From contig NZ_RBCJ01000003.1 in the NCBI RefSeq assembly GCF_003626755.1, positions 811,859 through 875,858 on the forward strand: a DNA stretch of 64,000 nt, given 5' to 3'. Below are positions 9,498-18,529 of this stretch, piece after piece. This DNA comes from Ulvibacterium marinum. Its GTDB lineage: Bacteria; Bacteroidota; Bacteroidia; Flavobacteriales; Flavobacteriaceae. A program made the translations under genes and the position numbers. The notes below the pieces were generated by a model. The model searched no databases and was not told the origin of the DNA. It was given only the letters and a program-made list of their open reading frames with translations. Each line of letters starts with the position of its first letter. The stretch's first letter is position 1.

Positions 9498-9841
9498 TTT
9501 TTTGATTTATTGGCCTCCTCATTGGGTAGGCGGGTTTGTAATTTGGTTAAATAATCTTCAAAGGAATCCAGTTTGTCCTCCCAAAGTTTTTTGTATTGAT
9601 CGATCCATAAAAAAGCTGGTATAAGCTCTTTGGGCCGTATTTGACAATAGCGCTCCCGGCCTTGCTTGTTGATGGCAATAATTCCGCATTCCTCAAGGAT
9701 TTTGAGATGTTTGGAAATGGCAGGTCGGCTTACGTCAAATCTCTCGGCAACAGAATTAATGGTAAGCGTTTCTTCCGCTAATAGCTGAATAATGTCCCTT
9801 CGTACAGGATCGGCAATGGCTTGAAAAACGTCTCTCCGCAT
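9494..9841 (-). CDS. ArsR-family winged-helix repressor
   Basis: From the ATG at 9841 the product has 115 residues and begins MRRDVFQAIADPVRRDIIQLL, the standard ArsR start. The winged helix-turn-helix (LTINSVAERFDVSRPAISKHLKILEE split over about residues 27-52) is complete, and ERYCQIRPKEL is typical of the ArsR branch that precedes SRPBCC genes. No metal-binding Cys pair is seen, so the signal is not obviously a metal. A 17-residue extension to 9892 is formally open but runs through the promoter, whose -7 box ends at 9862, so the start at 9841 is preferred. Direct repeats in the promoter suggest autorepression of this two-gene operon. Confidence 0.92.
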   Translation of the reverse strand: MRRDVFQAIADPVRRDIIQLLAEETLTINSVAERFDVSRPAISKHLKILEECGIIAINKQGRERYCQIRPKELIPAFLWIDQYKKLWEDKLDSFEDYLTKLQTRLPNEEANKSKK

Positions 9842-9853
9842 TTTGTGTAACTG

Positions 9854-9892
9854 TTCGGTTACAAATATATATGAAACCATTCGGTTACGCAA
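9854..9892 (-). promoter_or_regulatory. Promoter of the ArsR/SRPBCC operon with two operator-like repeats
   Basis: On the minus strand TTG (9890-9892), 20 bases, then TATATTTG (9862-9869). The 9-base word TTCGGTTAC occurs twice on the plus strand, at 9854-9862 and 9880-9888, 26 bases apart: one copy sits in the spacer and the other at the start region. This is where an autorepressor would bind. The assignment to ArsR is inferred. Confidence 0.65.
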
Positions 9893-9940
9893 ATAGTTTC
9901 AATAAAAAAATGCAAAGTTGTTTTTCAATAGGAGCATAAG

Positions 9941-11365
9941 CTATTGTTTGGCAGATATTTTTTCGTCATGCATCAGTTTGCCATCAACATCATAATGCAT
10001 GAAATTAATAATCGGTACACCATCTTCCCGATAGACCTTGGTAGCTAAAAATCCGCCCTTTACACGCAAAAACCGATGTTCGGGTTTTACGTTGTCAGGA
10101 TTCCATCCTTGGGCATGGGTATCGCTTACAGGTCCTTGGCTAAACTCCCAAAGACCCGTCTTAGGGTCAACGGAAACATATTGCCAATGCCGGTCACCAT
10201 TGATTACAAATACGTTTTGGTCTGCAAGATACTGACGTAACCAAGTTCCCTCTGTCTCAAATGAAACATTTGAATGATTATCGAATTTACCTTTGGGGCG
10301 ATCCGGTCCTACAATTGGAGTAGGGGAAACGAGTACTTTAAAGGTGGCATCCGAAGATTGTACGGTTTTTTTGAACCAATTAATTTGTTCACGGCCCCAT
10401 ATGGTCTTGTTCTTACCATCTGGAATTTTATTATCACTTCTAAACTCTCTTCCCTCTACAACCCATATCTGTAAATCCTTTCCCCAGCGAAAGGTTCTAT
10501 ATGGTTTTCCCATAATCGGTACTTGCTCCCTCCAAATGGAAAGTCCATCCTCAAAAGTTAATTCCCCAAATGGAGATGAATACGGGGTTGCGTCGTCCTT
10601 TAATAAGTCATGATCGTCCTTTTGGATGTACAAAGGAGTTGCCTTGTAAAAATCCATGAGAGACGGCCAGGAATTCATGGCATGCCATTTATGCCTTGCC
10701 AGCGGAACCGTATAGGCCATGGGCCCAGGTTTGTCATAGTATACATAATCCCCCGTTTGGCAGTGAAACAATGGGTTTAATTTTAACATGCTATCATAGA
10801 TTTTAAATCCACGTGTGGGATTGTCGTAGGACCAATAGTATTGACATGTGGATGACGTAAATAATACAGGAACCGCTTCCTTTTGGGATGGTGCAGTGGT
10901 AAATTTACCTTTGATATGGGTTGTTGGTGATTCCTCTTCTTTTTTCCCCTCAATGGTTATGTTATATGTGGTATTGGGCCGTAGGTTCTCAAATTTTCTT
11001 TTAATAGTAAAATCTTTGTAGGCCGAGACGTACATCCACTTGGTCTGGATTAGGGTATCCTTGGAAAGCAATCGTATTTTTACTTGACCAAAGGAGCCTT
11101 CCACAGCCCCTTCCATATTATTTATGGGAACAGTGTTATCAAAATCTATAGGGCTTTTAAATGGAGCCTCCTTCCGTTTGTGATGCACGGCCACGGGTTT
11201 GGATGTCTTACATAAGCGCGTCAGTATAACTGCCGATTTATCGGTTACTTCTCCAATTTTAAACCCTGTAGTGAAGTATACTTGATTATCAATTTCCTGG
11301 GCCTTAAGATTGTGGTAAAGCGAGGAGGTAAGGAATAGGACGAGGAGTAAAATCTTGTTTTCCAT
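9941..11365 (-). CDS. PhoD-like alkaline phosphatase/phosphodiesterase, exported
   Basis: The 474-residue protein has a signal peptide (MENKILLLVLFLTSSLYHNLKAQ), an N-terminal fibronectin-like domain (about 25-155) with AVILTRLCKTSKPV and PNTTYNITIEGK, and a metallophosphatase core. The core carries CQTGDYVYYDKPGP, QKDDHDLLKDD and VINGDRHWQYVSV, which match the GDxxY, DDHD and NGDRHW metal-ligand motifs of PhoD enzymes. It should hydrolyse phosphate esters in the periplasm; the exact substrate is not clear. It precedes the ArsR gene on the same strand, but the gap holds the ArsR promoter, so they are separate units. No PHO box was recognised. Confidence 0.9.
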   Translation of the reverse strand: MENKILLLVLFLTSSLYHNLKAQEIDNQVYFTTGFKIGEVTDKSAVILTRLCKTSKPVAVHHKRKEAPFKSPIDFDNTVPINNMEGAVEGSFGQVKIRLLSKDTLIQTKWMYVSAYKDFTIKRKFENLRPNTTYNITIEGKKEEESPTTHIKGKFTTAPSQKEAVPVLFTSSTCQYYWSYDNPTRGFKIYDSMLKLNPLFHCQTGDYVYYDKPGPMAYTVPLARHKWHAMNSWPSLMDFYKATPLYIQKDDHDLLKDDATPYSSPFGELTFEDGLSIWREQVPIMGKPYRTFRWGKDLQIWVVEGREFRSDNKIPDGKNKTIWGREQINWFKKTVQSSDATFKVLVSPTPIVGPDRPKGKFDNHSNVSFETEGTWLRQYLADQNVFVINGDRHWQYVSVDPKTGLWEFSQGPVSDTHAQGWNPDNVKPEHRFLRVKGGFLATKVYREDGVPIINFMHYDVDGKLMHDEKISAKQ

Positions 11366-11555
11366 TTTGACATTATGCGAATATAGTTCTATGATTTGTT
11401 GTTCAGAGTAGGACTTTTCTATATTTTAAAAGGCCCGAAAAGTTGTTAAATGTGTCGTTTTCCAAAATCTCTTTTGGGTGAAAAATATGAGCATTTTTAG
11501 ATATAAAAATTCATTTTATTTCAAAATTAAGCGATTCCTTAAAACTAAACCAAAC

Positions 11556-12050
11556 CTACCGCTTCCCCAATTCTACAACTTCCAGATCTTTAATATTATC
11601 CCCATCTATTGTAAAGCGCAACATGGTCCGTACCTGATGAAAGCCATGCTTGCCACAGGCTCCGGGGTTCATGTGGAGCACGCCAAGCGCTTTGTCCATC
11701 ATTACCTTTAGGATATGGGAATGCCCGCAGACGAACAATTTAGGTGGGTTTTCCTGGATTTTCTTTCGCGTTCTAGGATTATATTTTGGAGGATAACCTC
11801 CAATATGGGTCATGTATACATCTACTCCTTCGCATTTAAATCGATTATCCATAGGAAATTCCTTTTGGATTATTGAATCGTCAATATTGCCATAGACCGC
11901 CCTTAGCGGTCTCAACTTGGCCAGGGTATCCGTTATCCTTAGATTTCCAATGTCTCCTGCGTGCCAAACTTCATCGGCCTGTGCCACATACTTTAAAATA
12001 GTAGCGTCCATATGGCCATGGGTATCGGAGAGCAATAAAATTTTTGTCAT
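11556..12050 (-). CDS. YfcE/MJ0936-type metallophosphoesterase
   Basis: The 164-residue cytoplasmic protein has the metal-binding motifs in order: LLSDTHGHMD (about residue 6), WHAGDIGN, VYGNIDD, YMTHIGGYPP and FVCGHSHIL. This matches small YfcE-type phosphodiesterases at full length. The physiological substrate is unknown. It is divergent from truA. The 190 bases between its stop and the PhoD-like gene hold no further gene. Confidence 0.93.
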   Translation of the reverse strand: MTKILLLSDTHGHMDATILKYVAQADEVWHAGDIGNLRITDTLAKLRPLRAVYGNIDDSIIQKEFPMDNRFKCEGVDVYMTHIGGYPPKYNPRTRKKIQENPPKLFVCGHSHILKVMMDKALGVLHMNPGACGKHGFHQVRTMLRFTIDGDNIKDLEVVELGKR

Positions 12051-12152
12051 TTTTAGCGTTTGGGATATTTTGGAATAATCGGATAATTCAGACCAAACCT
12101 AAGTATCCTATAAGAACCTTTATATTTACCATCACAAAACTAGTATATCCCT

Positions 12153-12926
12153 TTGAGATATTTTGTTCAATTCTCATACTTTGGTAAGGCGTATCATGGC
12201 TGGCAAAATCAGCCGAATGCCATTACCGTACAACAGGTTTTGGAAGAAGCTTTTTCCAAAATCTTACGATGCCCCATAGAACTTGTAGGCGCCGGGCGTA
12301 CCGATACGGGTGTCCATGCCCAACAAATGTTCGCCCATTTTGATACGGAGCCTATCGCCGGCACTTTCCAATTGACGCATCGGTTAAATGCATACTTACC
12401 GGCGGATATCGCCGTACAGAAAATCTTTGAGGTGCCATCGAATGCCCACGCTCGTTTTGATGCCCTATCCCGAACGTATGAATATTGGGTCGTTCAGGAA
12501 AAGAACCCTTTTTATTCGGATTCAGCCTATTATATAAGACATCCTTTGGCTATTGAGCCTATGAACGAAGCCGCCAACTTATTGTTGGGACATGAGGACT
12601 TTGAATGTTTTTCCAAGTCCAATACGGATGTAAAAACCTATTTGTGTAACATAAAGGAAGCCTTCTGGCAGGATACAAACGACAAACTGATTTTTACCAT
12701 CACGGCCAATCGCTTTTTGCGAAATATGGTACGGGCCATAGTAGGGACGCTGTTGGAAGTAGGTATGGAACGATGGACCGTCGACGATGTTAATACTATC
12801 CTAAAAAGTGGAGATCGACAAAAAGCGGGCCCTTCCGTCCCTGCAAAAGGATTATATTTGACCACTATTGGCTATCCAAATACGATTGTAAGTACCCATG
12901 AACCAAGATTCGGGAAAAGCGTTTGA
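12153..12926 (+). CDS. truA: tRNA pseudouridine(38-40) synthase TruA, TTG start
   Basis: TruA makes pseudouridine at positions 38-40 of many tRNAs. The product starts MRYFVQFSYFGKAYHGWQ, the conserved N-terminus, from a TTG at 12153; no ATG is available near. The catalytic Asp lies in AGRTDTGVHA near residue 52, and FLRNMVRAIVGTLL of the second domain is present. The gene overlaps the following ABC transporter by 29 bases, so the two are co-translated. A near-consensus TATATTTA lies upstream. Confidence 0.95.
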   Translation: MRYFVQFSYFGKAYHGWQNQPNAITVQQVLEEAFSKILRCPIELVGAGRTDTGVHAQQMFAHFDTEPIAGTFQLTHRLNAYLPADIAVQKIFEVPSNAHARFDALSRTYEYWVVQEKNPFYSDSAYYIRHPLAIEPMNEAANLLLGHEDFECFSKSNTDVKTYLCNIKEAFWQDTNDKLIFTITANRFLRNMVRAIVGTLLEVGMERWTVDDVNTILKSGDRQKAGPSVPAKGLYLTTIGYPNTIVSTHEPRFGKSV

Positions 12927-14664
12927 TATTCGCCTTTTTAAACGGTTAATGGCCCATACCCGGCCCTACAGGCTTACCTTTTACGGGGTGGCCCTGGCTG
13001 CTATCCTTTTATCCGCTTTTGCCGTAGCAACTCCTATTTTGCTTCAGGAAATAATAAATGAAGCAATCAAAAAGGGTGATGGCAACTATCTATGGTTTCT
13101 CACTTGGCTTATGCTCGGAGCGCTATTGGGACAGGTAGTAAGTCAACTGTGTTTTAGCTACTATGCCAACTGGTTGGGGGAATCCGTCATAAAAGATGTG
13201 CGTATTAACCTTTTCCAACACATGTTGGGTTTCCGCATGAAGTATTTTGATAACTCCTCAATCGGGGTCTTGGTCACCAGAGCTGTGGCGGACATGCAAC
13301 GTATTGGGGAAATTTTTAGTCAAGGTTTTTTTATGATCGTGGCGGATTTGCTGAAAATGTTGGTGGCCGCATTAGTGATGTTGGTTATTAACTGGAAACT
13401 TGCCTTGATCGTTTTTGTATTGCTTCCAATAATCCTATACGCGACACGGCTTTTTCAAAAGGCGATGAAAGTAGCTTTTACAGAGGTCCGGGCCGAAGTA
13501 GCCAATCTCAATTCATTTGTACAGGAACGCATTACGGGTATGAAGATCGTTCAGCTATTTACCCGAGAAAGGATAGAAAGTGAAAAATTTCGGGAAATTA
13601 ATGAGAAACATCAAAATGCTTGGCTAAAAACGGTATGGTATAATTCTATTTTTTTTCCAATTGCCGAGATTGTTTCTTCCATTGCCGTGGGTCTTATCGT
13701 TTGGTATGGTGGATTATTGAATGTGGCCAATATAGGCGTAAATGAATTTGGTACCATCTTCGCTTTTATCCTGCTTATTGATATGCTCTTTAGACCGTTA
13801 CGCCAAATAGCGGATAAATTCAACACCCTGCAGATGGGAATGGTAGCCGCCAATCGGGTATTTGGTATATTGGATACTAACAGTCACATTCAGGATGTTG
13901 GTACTATTGTTAAAGAAAATGTTCGAGGCGACATCCGGTTTTCAGCGGTACGTTTTGGTTATTTGGATGATGAGGAGGTACTCCATGGTATTTCCTTTGA
14001 TGTTAACGCAGGGGAAACCATAGCTATTGTAGGGGCTACAGGAGCCGGAAAATCTACCATCATTAATTTATTGAATCGATTTTATGAAATCAACTCCGGG
14101 GCTATTTTCGTAGATGGAACGAATATCAAGGAGTTTCAATTGGCTTCTTTACGGTCTCATATTGCCGTGGTGCTGCAAGACGTATTCCTTTTTGCGGATA
14201 CCATCGCCAATAACATTTCTTTAAAGGATGCGTCAATATCCGTGGAAGCTATTGAAGAGGCGGCTAAAAAAATAGGGGTACATGAATTTATCAATAGTTT
14301 GCCGGGAGGATATGGATATAATGTAAAGGAAAGGGGCACTATGCTTTCTAGTGGTCAGCGGCAATTGATAGCATTTCTAAGGGCCTATGTAAGTAACCCA
14401 AGCATACTCATCTTGGACGAGGCCACCTCTTCCGTAGATACCTATTCCGAGCAATTAATACAGCAGGCCACCGAAAAAATAACCGAGGGTCGTACTTCTA
14501 TTATTATTGCCCACCGTTTGGCAACCGTAAAAAAGGCCGATAAGATTTTGGTCATGGATGCCGGAAGAATAGTGGAAACCGGAACCCATAAAGAGCTACT
14601 TGAAAGGGGCGGATACTATAGTAAACTTTATGAAGCCCAGTTCCTGGCAGAGGAAGTGGCCTAA
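12898..14664 (+). CDS. ABC transporter, fused permease/ATPase (MsbA/lipid-exporter type)
   Basis: The 588-residue half-transporter has an N-terminal six-helix membrane domain (about 20-320) and an ATPase domain with Walker A GATGAGKST near 378, signature LSSGQRQ near 482 (Ser instead of the usual first Gly) and Walker B ILILDEA near 502, then the H-loop AHRLAT. The family exports lipids, peptides or drugs as homo- or heterodimers. It overlaps truA and ends exactly where the cdaA stop codon begins on the other strand. The substrate cannot be told from sequence; an MsbA-like role is only one option. Confidence 0.92.
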   Translation: MNQDSGKAFDIRLFKRLMAHTRPYRLTFYGVALAAILLSAFAVATPILLQEIINEAIKKGDGNYLWFLTWLMLGALLGQVVSQLCFSYYANWLGESVIKDVRINLFQHMLGFRMKYFDNSSIGVLVTRAVADMQRIGEIFSQGFFMIVADLLKMLVAALVMLVINWKLALIVFVLLPIILYATRLFQKAMKVAFTEVRAEVANLNSFVQERITGMKIVQLFTRERIESEKFREINEKHQNAWLKTVWYNSIFFPIAEIVSSIAVGLIVWYGGLLNVANIGVNEFGTIFAFILLIDMLFRPLRQIADKFNTLQMGMVAANRVFGILDTNSHIQDVGTIVKENVRGDIRFSAVRFGYLDDEEVLHGISFDVNAGETIAIVGATGAGKSTIINLLNRFYEINSGAIFVDGTNIKEFQLASLRSHIAVVLQDVFLFADTIANNISLKDASISVEAIEEAAKKIGVHEFINSLPGGYGYNVKERGTMLSSGQRQLIAFLRAYVSNPSILILDEATSSVDTYSEQLIQQATEKITEGRTSIIIAHRLATVKKADKILVMDAGRIVETGTHKELLERGGYYSKLYEAQFLAEEVA

Positions 14665-15450
14665 TTAAATAATATCATCCTTTAGTATTGAGGCCAATTG
14701 TGTTATATCGCCAAAATTAACAAATTCCCCATTTTTTATATAGGAGATGACCCCTGTCTCTTCGCTGACTACCAAGGCCAAAGCATCAGTCTTTTCCGTA
14801 ATTCCCACAGCGGCGCGATGTCTCAACCCAAAACGTAACGGAATATTCCGTTCATTGGACACTGGAAGGATAACCCTGGTCGCGACAATATGATTATTTT
14901 CAATAACCGTCGCCCCATCGTGCAATGGGCTGTTTTTGTAAAAAATACTCTCCAAAATAGGTTGGTTTACCTCAATGTACATGGGGTCACCGGAAGACTT
15001 TACAAATTCCAGGGAGTTGTTTCGACCAATAACAATAATGGCCCCGGTTTTGGTAGTGGCCATTTTTTCGCAAGCACCTAAAATAGAATCCACATCGATA
15101 CTTGATGATAACCCGTCCCCCCTTAAAAACTTAAAGTGCCTGATAAAATTACGTTTATTGGCAAAATTCGTAGACCCTATCATCAAGAGGAATTTTCGGA
15201 TTTCCTGTTGAAAAACTATGATCAAGGCAATGAGTCCTACCTGCATAAAAGCTCCTACCATGCTGCTGATCATTTCCATTCCCAAAAGCTCCGTGAGTTT
15301 CCAGAAGGCCCAAACGATAACAATGCCTATAAAAATATTTATGGCTACGGAGCCACGGACCAATTTGTAGATGTAGTAGAGGAGAACTGCGACCAAAACA
15401 ATGTCCAAGACATCGGTTATCTTAAAGTCGATAAAATTCAGAAAATCCAA
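14665..15450 (-). CDS. cdaA: Diadenylate cyclase CdaA
   Basis: CdaA makes the second messenger c-di-AMP from two ATP at the membrane. The 261-residue protein has three N-terminal membrane helices (about 13-30, 35-55 and 65-82) and the DisA_N cyclase domain with DGA at 178-180 and RHR at 210-212, both required for catalysis. Its stop abuts the stop of the ABC transporter with no base between. It lies 57 bases downstream of folP on the same strand, a frequent pairing in flavobacteria, and is likely co-transcribed with it. Confidence 0.95.
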   Translation of the reverse strand: MDFLNFIDFKITDVLDIVLVAVLLYYIYKLVRGSVAINIFIGIVIVWAFWKLTELLGMEMISSMVGAFMQVGLIALIIVFQQEIRKFLLMIGSTNFANKRNFIRHFKFLRGDGLSSSIDVDSILGACEKMATTKTGAIIVIGRNNSLEFVKSSGDPMYIEVNQPILESIFYKNSPLHDGATVIENNHIVATRVILPVSNERNIPLRFGLRHRAAVGITEKTDALALVVSEETGVISYIKNGEFVNFGDITQLASILKDDII

Positions 15451-15507
15451 TTAATGGCAGTTTTTGTAAAATTAGGAAAAATAGATGAACAAAGAAGTCG
15501 GAGTTTT

Positions 15508-16329
15508 TTACACCAAGGCCGTTGAAAGTTTTATACATTCCATAGCTTCCTTTACATCGTGTACCCTTAAAACAGACGCCCCTTTTTGCAGGGCATACAT
15601 ATTTAGGGCGGTGGTACCATTCAGTGCATCTTTCGCATCCAATTCCAACATCTTGTATATCATTGACTTTCTGCTTAGCCCGGTCAAAATGGGAAGTCCA
15701 GGACTAAGTAGAAGGTCCAATCCTTTCAATAATTCATAATTCTGTTTCAAAGTTTTGGAAAAACCAAAGCCCGGGTCGATAACAATGTCATGTACTCCTA
15801 GCGAACGGGCTTTGGCTATCCGTTCCGAAAAGTACTTTAGGATGTCATGGATTAAATCGTTATAATCTGTTTGTTGTTGCATGGTTTTGGGTTCCCCTCT
15901 CATATGCATCAAAATGATAGGCACCTTCAATTGGGCCACCTTGGGCAGCATGGCTTTATCCAGATTTCCTGCGGATATATCATTGATCAATGCAGCACCG
16001 GCCTCTATGCATTTTTCTGCCACCTTGCTCCTAAAAGTGTCGATCGACAGTACAATTTCGGGAAATTCATTGATGAGCAAATTGACAATCGGCAGGATTC
16101 GATCCAGTTCTTCCTTCTCGGAAATCAACTCGGCACCGGGTCGGGAACTTTGAGCACCAACGTCAATAAAAGTGGCACCTTCGTTTAACATTTTTTCTAC
16201 TTGGGAAACTATTGTTTTTTCATCCTTATATTTTCCCCCATCAAAAAAAGAATCCGGGGTAATATTAAGGACGCCCATTACTCTGGGTACATTCAAATCA
16301 ATAAGTGTTCCTTTGCAATTAATTGTCAT
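15508..16329 (-). CDS. folP: Dihydropteroate synthase
   Basis: FolP condenses p-aminobenzoate with dihydropterin pyrophosphate in folate synthesis and is the sulfonamide target. The 273-residue protein shows GVLNITPDSFFDGGKY (about 19-34), DVGAQSSRPGA, SIDTFR, INDISAG, LMHMRGEPK, DPGFGFSKT and the C-terminal LRVHDVKEA, so all catalytic segments of the TIM barrel are present. It precedes cdaA on the same strand. The 109 bases to the divergent DUF1599 gene presumably carry both promoters. Confidence 0.96.
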   Translation of the reverse strand: MTINCKGTLIDLNVPRVMGVLNITPDSFFDGGKYKDEKTIVSQVEKMLNEGATFIDVGAQSSRPGAELISEKEELDRILPIVNLLINEFPEIVLSIDTFRSKVAEKCIEAGAALINDISAGNLDKAMLPKVAQLKVPIILMHMRGEPKTMQQQTDYNDLIHDILKYFSERIAKARSLGVHDIVIDPGFGFSKTLKQNYELLKGLDLLLSPGLPILTGLSRKSMIYKMLELDAKDALNGTTALNMYALQKGASVLRVHDVKEAMECIKLSTALV

Positions 16330-16438
16330 ACAGATTGGGTTGATGTTCGAGATTCACTATTATCGAATAAGTTTAGATCGCGAACTTTGACGATTCCAAA
16401 TTTTTAAGCGAAATTTACGCAAATTACCAAAGAAATAA

Positions 16439-16999
16439 ATGCAGCACACTTCCGAGCAATACGATGCCGTAATAAAAATTTGTCGGGATTTGTTCCAAAA
16501 AAAGATGAAGGATTATGGCAGTGCCTGGCGAATCCTTAGACTTCCTTCCCTTACCGATCAGATTTTTATAAAGGCACAACGCATTCGAGGTCTTCAGGAG
16601 AACGAGGTACGAAAAGTGGATGAGGATGAACAATCCGAATTTATTGGAATTATTAACTACGCCATAATGGCCCTCATTCAGTTGGAAAAGGGAATTGCAA
16701 ATGAACCGGATTTATCTGGGTCTGAAGCTTTGGTGCTTTATGATAGGCACGTGGCCGAAACCAAAACACTCATGGAAAATAAAAATCATGACTATGGTGA
16801 AGCCTGGCGGGATATGCGCGTAAGCTCATTGACCGACCTTATCCTACAAAAGTTATTGCGGGTAAAGCAAATTGAGGATAATAAGGGGAAGACATTGGTA
16901 AGCGAAGGTATAGCTGCCAATTATCAGGATATGATAAATTACGCCATATTCGCACTCATTCATTTGAACGCAAGTACCAAATCTGAAATTACGGAATGA
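16439..16999 (+). CDS. DUF1599 protein, two tandem copies of the domain
   Basis: The 186-residue cytoplasmic protein is an internal duplication: KMKDYGSAWRIL near residue 22 and KNHDYGEAWRDM near residue 117 start the two halves, and each half continues with SLTDQIFIKAQRIRG or SLTDLILQKLLRVKQ and an INYAI(M/F)ALI helix. This is DUF1599, related to the nucleotide-modification-associated domains; a nucleotide-binding role has been proposed for such domains but is not shown here. Its stop overlaps the start of the DoxX-like gene (ATGA), so they form an operon. Confidence 0.85.
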   Translation: MQHTSEQYDAVIKICRDLFQKKMKDYGSAWRILRLPSLTDQIFIKAQRIRGLQENEVRKVDEDEQSEFIGIINYAIMALIQLEKGIANEPDLSGSEALVLYDRHVAETKTLMENKNHDYGEAWRDMRVSSLTDLILQKLLRVKQIEDNKGKTLVSEGIAANYQDMINYAIFALIHLNASTKSEITE

Positions 17000-18093
17000 A
17001 ATATCTTGTCGGTTTTAGCCGCATATTTGTTGGGGTTTTATTTATTATCAGTGGATTTATCAAGTTGAACGACCCGGTTGGGTTTTCCTTTAAGCTGGAA
17101 GAATATTTTAGCCAAGGGGTATTAAATCTTCCTTTTTTGGAACCCTATGCGCTCGCCATTTCCATTTTTGTTGTCATATTCGAGGTATTGTTGGGTGTGA
17201 TGCTACTAGTAGGTTTTCGTGTTAAATTTACGGTTTGGAGCCTTTTACTCATGATAGTTTTCTTTACTTTTCTTACGTTTTATTCGGCGTATTTTAATAA
17301 GGTAACGGATTGCGGATGTTTTGGTGACGCGATTAAGTTAACCCCATGGGAATCCTTTACAAAGGATATTGTGTTATTGGTTTTGATAGTACTATTGTTC
17401 ATCGGGAAGAAGTACATAGGCTCAATTTTTGGCTCTAATACAAAACGGATACTCACGCTTGTTGCCCTGGTACTCTGCATTCTCTATGCGAATCATGTGC
17501 TTAACCATCTGCCGGTAATCGATTTTAGACCCTATAAAATTTGGGCGAATATTGAACAGGGCATGCTTGTTCCTGACGATGCGCCTAAAGCAGTCTTTGA
17601 ATATGCATGGCGATTTAAAGTGAATGAGGAAGAACAAATAATCGTGACCAATGGAGAATATCCTTCCGTAGATGGTGAATTTTTGGATGTGGAAACAACC
17701 GAAATCCAAGAAGGATATGAACCGCCGATTCATGACTTTACCATAGAACAAGAGGGCGAGGATTTTGCCTCTGCGTTGTTACAAGAGCAGAAATTGGTCA
17801 TGGTAATTGCCTACGATCTTCGAAAAACGGAAAGAAGTACTTACTCTGAAATCAAGAAAGCAACCGATGAGGCGCTGAATAAAGGCTACAAAGTGATTGG
17901 AATGTCCGCTTCCAATAAAGAACAGACTGAAAGATTGGTAAAGGACTTTGGATTGAATTTCAACTTTTACTTTACGGATGAGACTACTCTTAAAACTATA
18001 GTTCGTTCCAATCCAGGAGTACTGGTTTTACAACAAGGAACCATTTTGCAGAAAGTACATTACAATGATTTGGATGAACTGAGATTTAAATAG
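16996..18093 (+). CDS. DoxX/MauE-like membrane protein with thioredoxin-like C-terminus (BT_3928 type)
   Basis: The 365-residue protein begins with a DoxX-like four-helix membrane domain (about 1-150) including FIISGFIKLNDPVGFSFKLE and TDCGCFGDAIKLTPWESF, the latter with a CGC pair as in MauE-type redox membrane proteins. A periplasmic domain with a thioredoxin-like fold (about 240-362) follows, without a CxxC. The family is common in Bacteroidota and of unknown role. It overlaps the DUF1599 stop by 4 bases. Its TAG stop lies at the very border of the inverted-repeat element downstream, so the original C-terminus may have been altered by that insertion. Confidence 0.85.
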   Translation: MKYLVGFSRIFVGVLFIISGFIKLNDPVGFSFKLEEYFSQGVLNLPFLEPYALAISIFVVIFEVLLGVMLLVGFRVKFTVWSLLLMIVFFTFLTFYSAYFNKVTDCGCFGDAIKLTPWESFTKDIVLLVLIVLLFIGKKYIGSIFGSNTKRILTLVALVLCILYANHVLNHLPVIDFRPYKIWANIEQGMLVPDDAPKAVFEYAWRFKVNEEEQIIVTNGEYPSVDGEFLDVETTEIQEGYEPPIHDFTIEQEGEDFASALLQEQKLVMVIAYDLRKTERSTYSEIKKATDEALNKGYKVIGMSASNKEQTERLVKDFGLNFNFYFTDETTLKTIVRSNPGVLVLQQGTILQKVHYNDLDELRFK

Positions 18094-18123
18094 TTTAGTG
18101 TTTGGGGTTTGTAGTTTAGTGTT
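18093..18123 (+). repeat. Left inverted repeat of the four-helix-bundle element
   Basis: 31 bases of G/T-rich sequence complementary to 18529-18559 (27/31, or 29/31 with G-U pairs). It overlaps the last base of the upstream TAG stop and itself contains a short direct repeat (TAGTTTAGTGTT at 18091 and 18112). Confidence 0.8.
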
Positions 18124-18133
18124 GCGATATATA

Positions 18134-18529
18134 ATGGCGAGAATAGATAAATTTGAAGATTTGGAAGTGTGGAAATTAGCTAGGGAAATTTGCCAATTTA
18201 TGGAAAAATTGTTCAGAACTACTCAGTTGGGTTCAAACTACAGTTTAAGAAATCAAATGGAAAGAAGTTCCGGATCAATTATGGACAACATTGCAGAGGG
18301 ATTTGGCAGAGGTGGGAATCAGGAATTTCAGAATTTTTTGAGTTATTCCAAAGGGTCTTGCGCAGAGTTAAAGTCACAACTTTATCGATCTTTTGATAAA
18401 AAATTGATTTCTGAAGAACAATTTAAAAAAGGAGTGGAAATGGCCGAATTTGAAATCAATAAAATTGGAGCGTTCATGTTCTATCTTCGCAAAGCAAAGA
18501 TTAAAGGACAAAAATTTAAAGAGGCTTAA
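18134..18529 (+). CDS. Four-helix-bundle protein (S23/IVS-encoded family)
   Basis: From the ATG at 18134 the product has 131 residues: DKFEDLEVWKLAREICQFMEK, LRNQMERSSGSIMDNIAEGFGR and SYSKGSCAELKSQLYRS are hallmarks of the four-helix-bundle family known from ORFs inside 23S rRNA intervening sequences and from stand-alone copies in Bacteroidota. It has no known enzymatic function; members form pentameric bundles, and related Avd proteins bind nucleic acid in retroelements. It is bordered by the inverted repeats described separately and interrupts the run from the DoxX-like gene to tpiA. Confidence 0.93.
   Translation: MARIDKFEDLEVWKLAREICQFMEKLFRTTQLGSNYSLRNQMERSSGSIMDNIAEGFGRGGNQEFQNFLSYSKGSCAELKSQLYRSFDKKLISEEQFKKGVEMAEFEINKIGAFMFYLRKAKIKGQKFKEA

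Noticed and set aside
18134-18529. Four-helix-bundle gene as the Avd component of a diversity-generating retroelement
   Set aside because: No reverse transcriptase, template repeat or variable repeat is present nearby.
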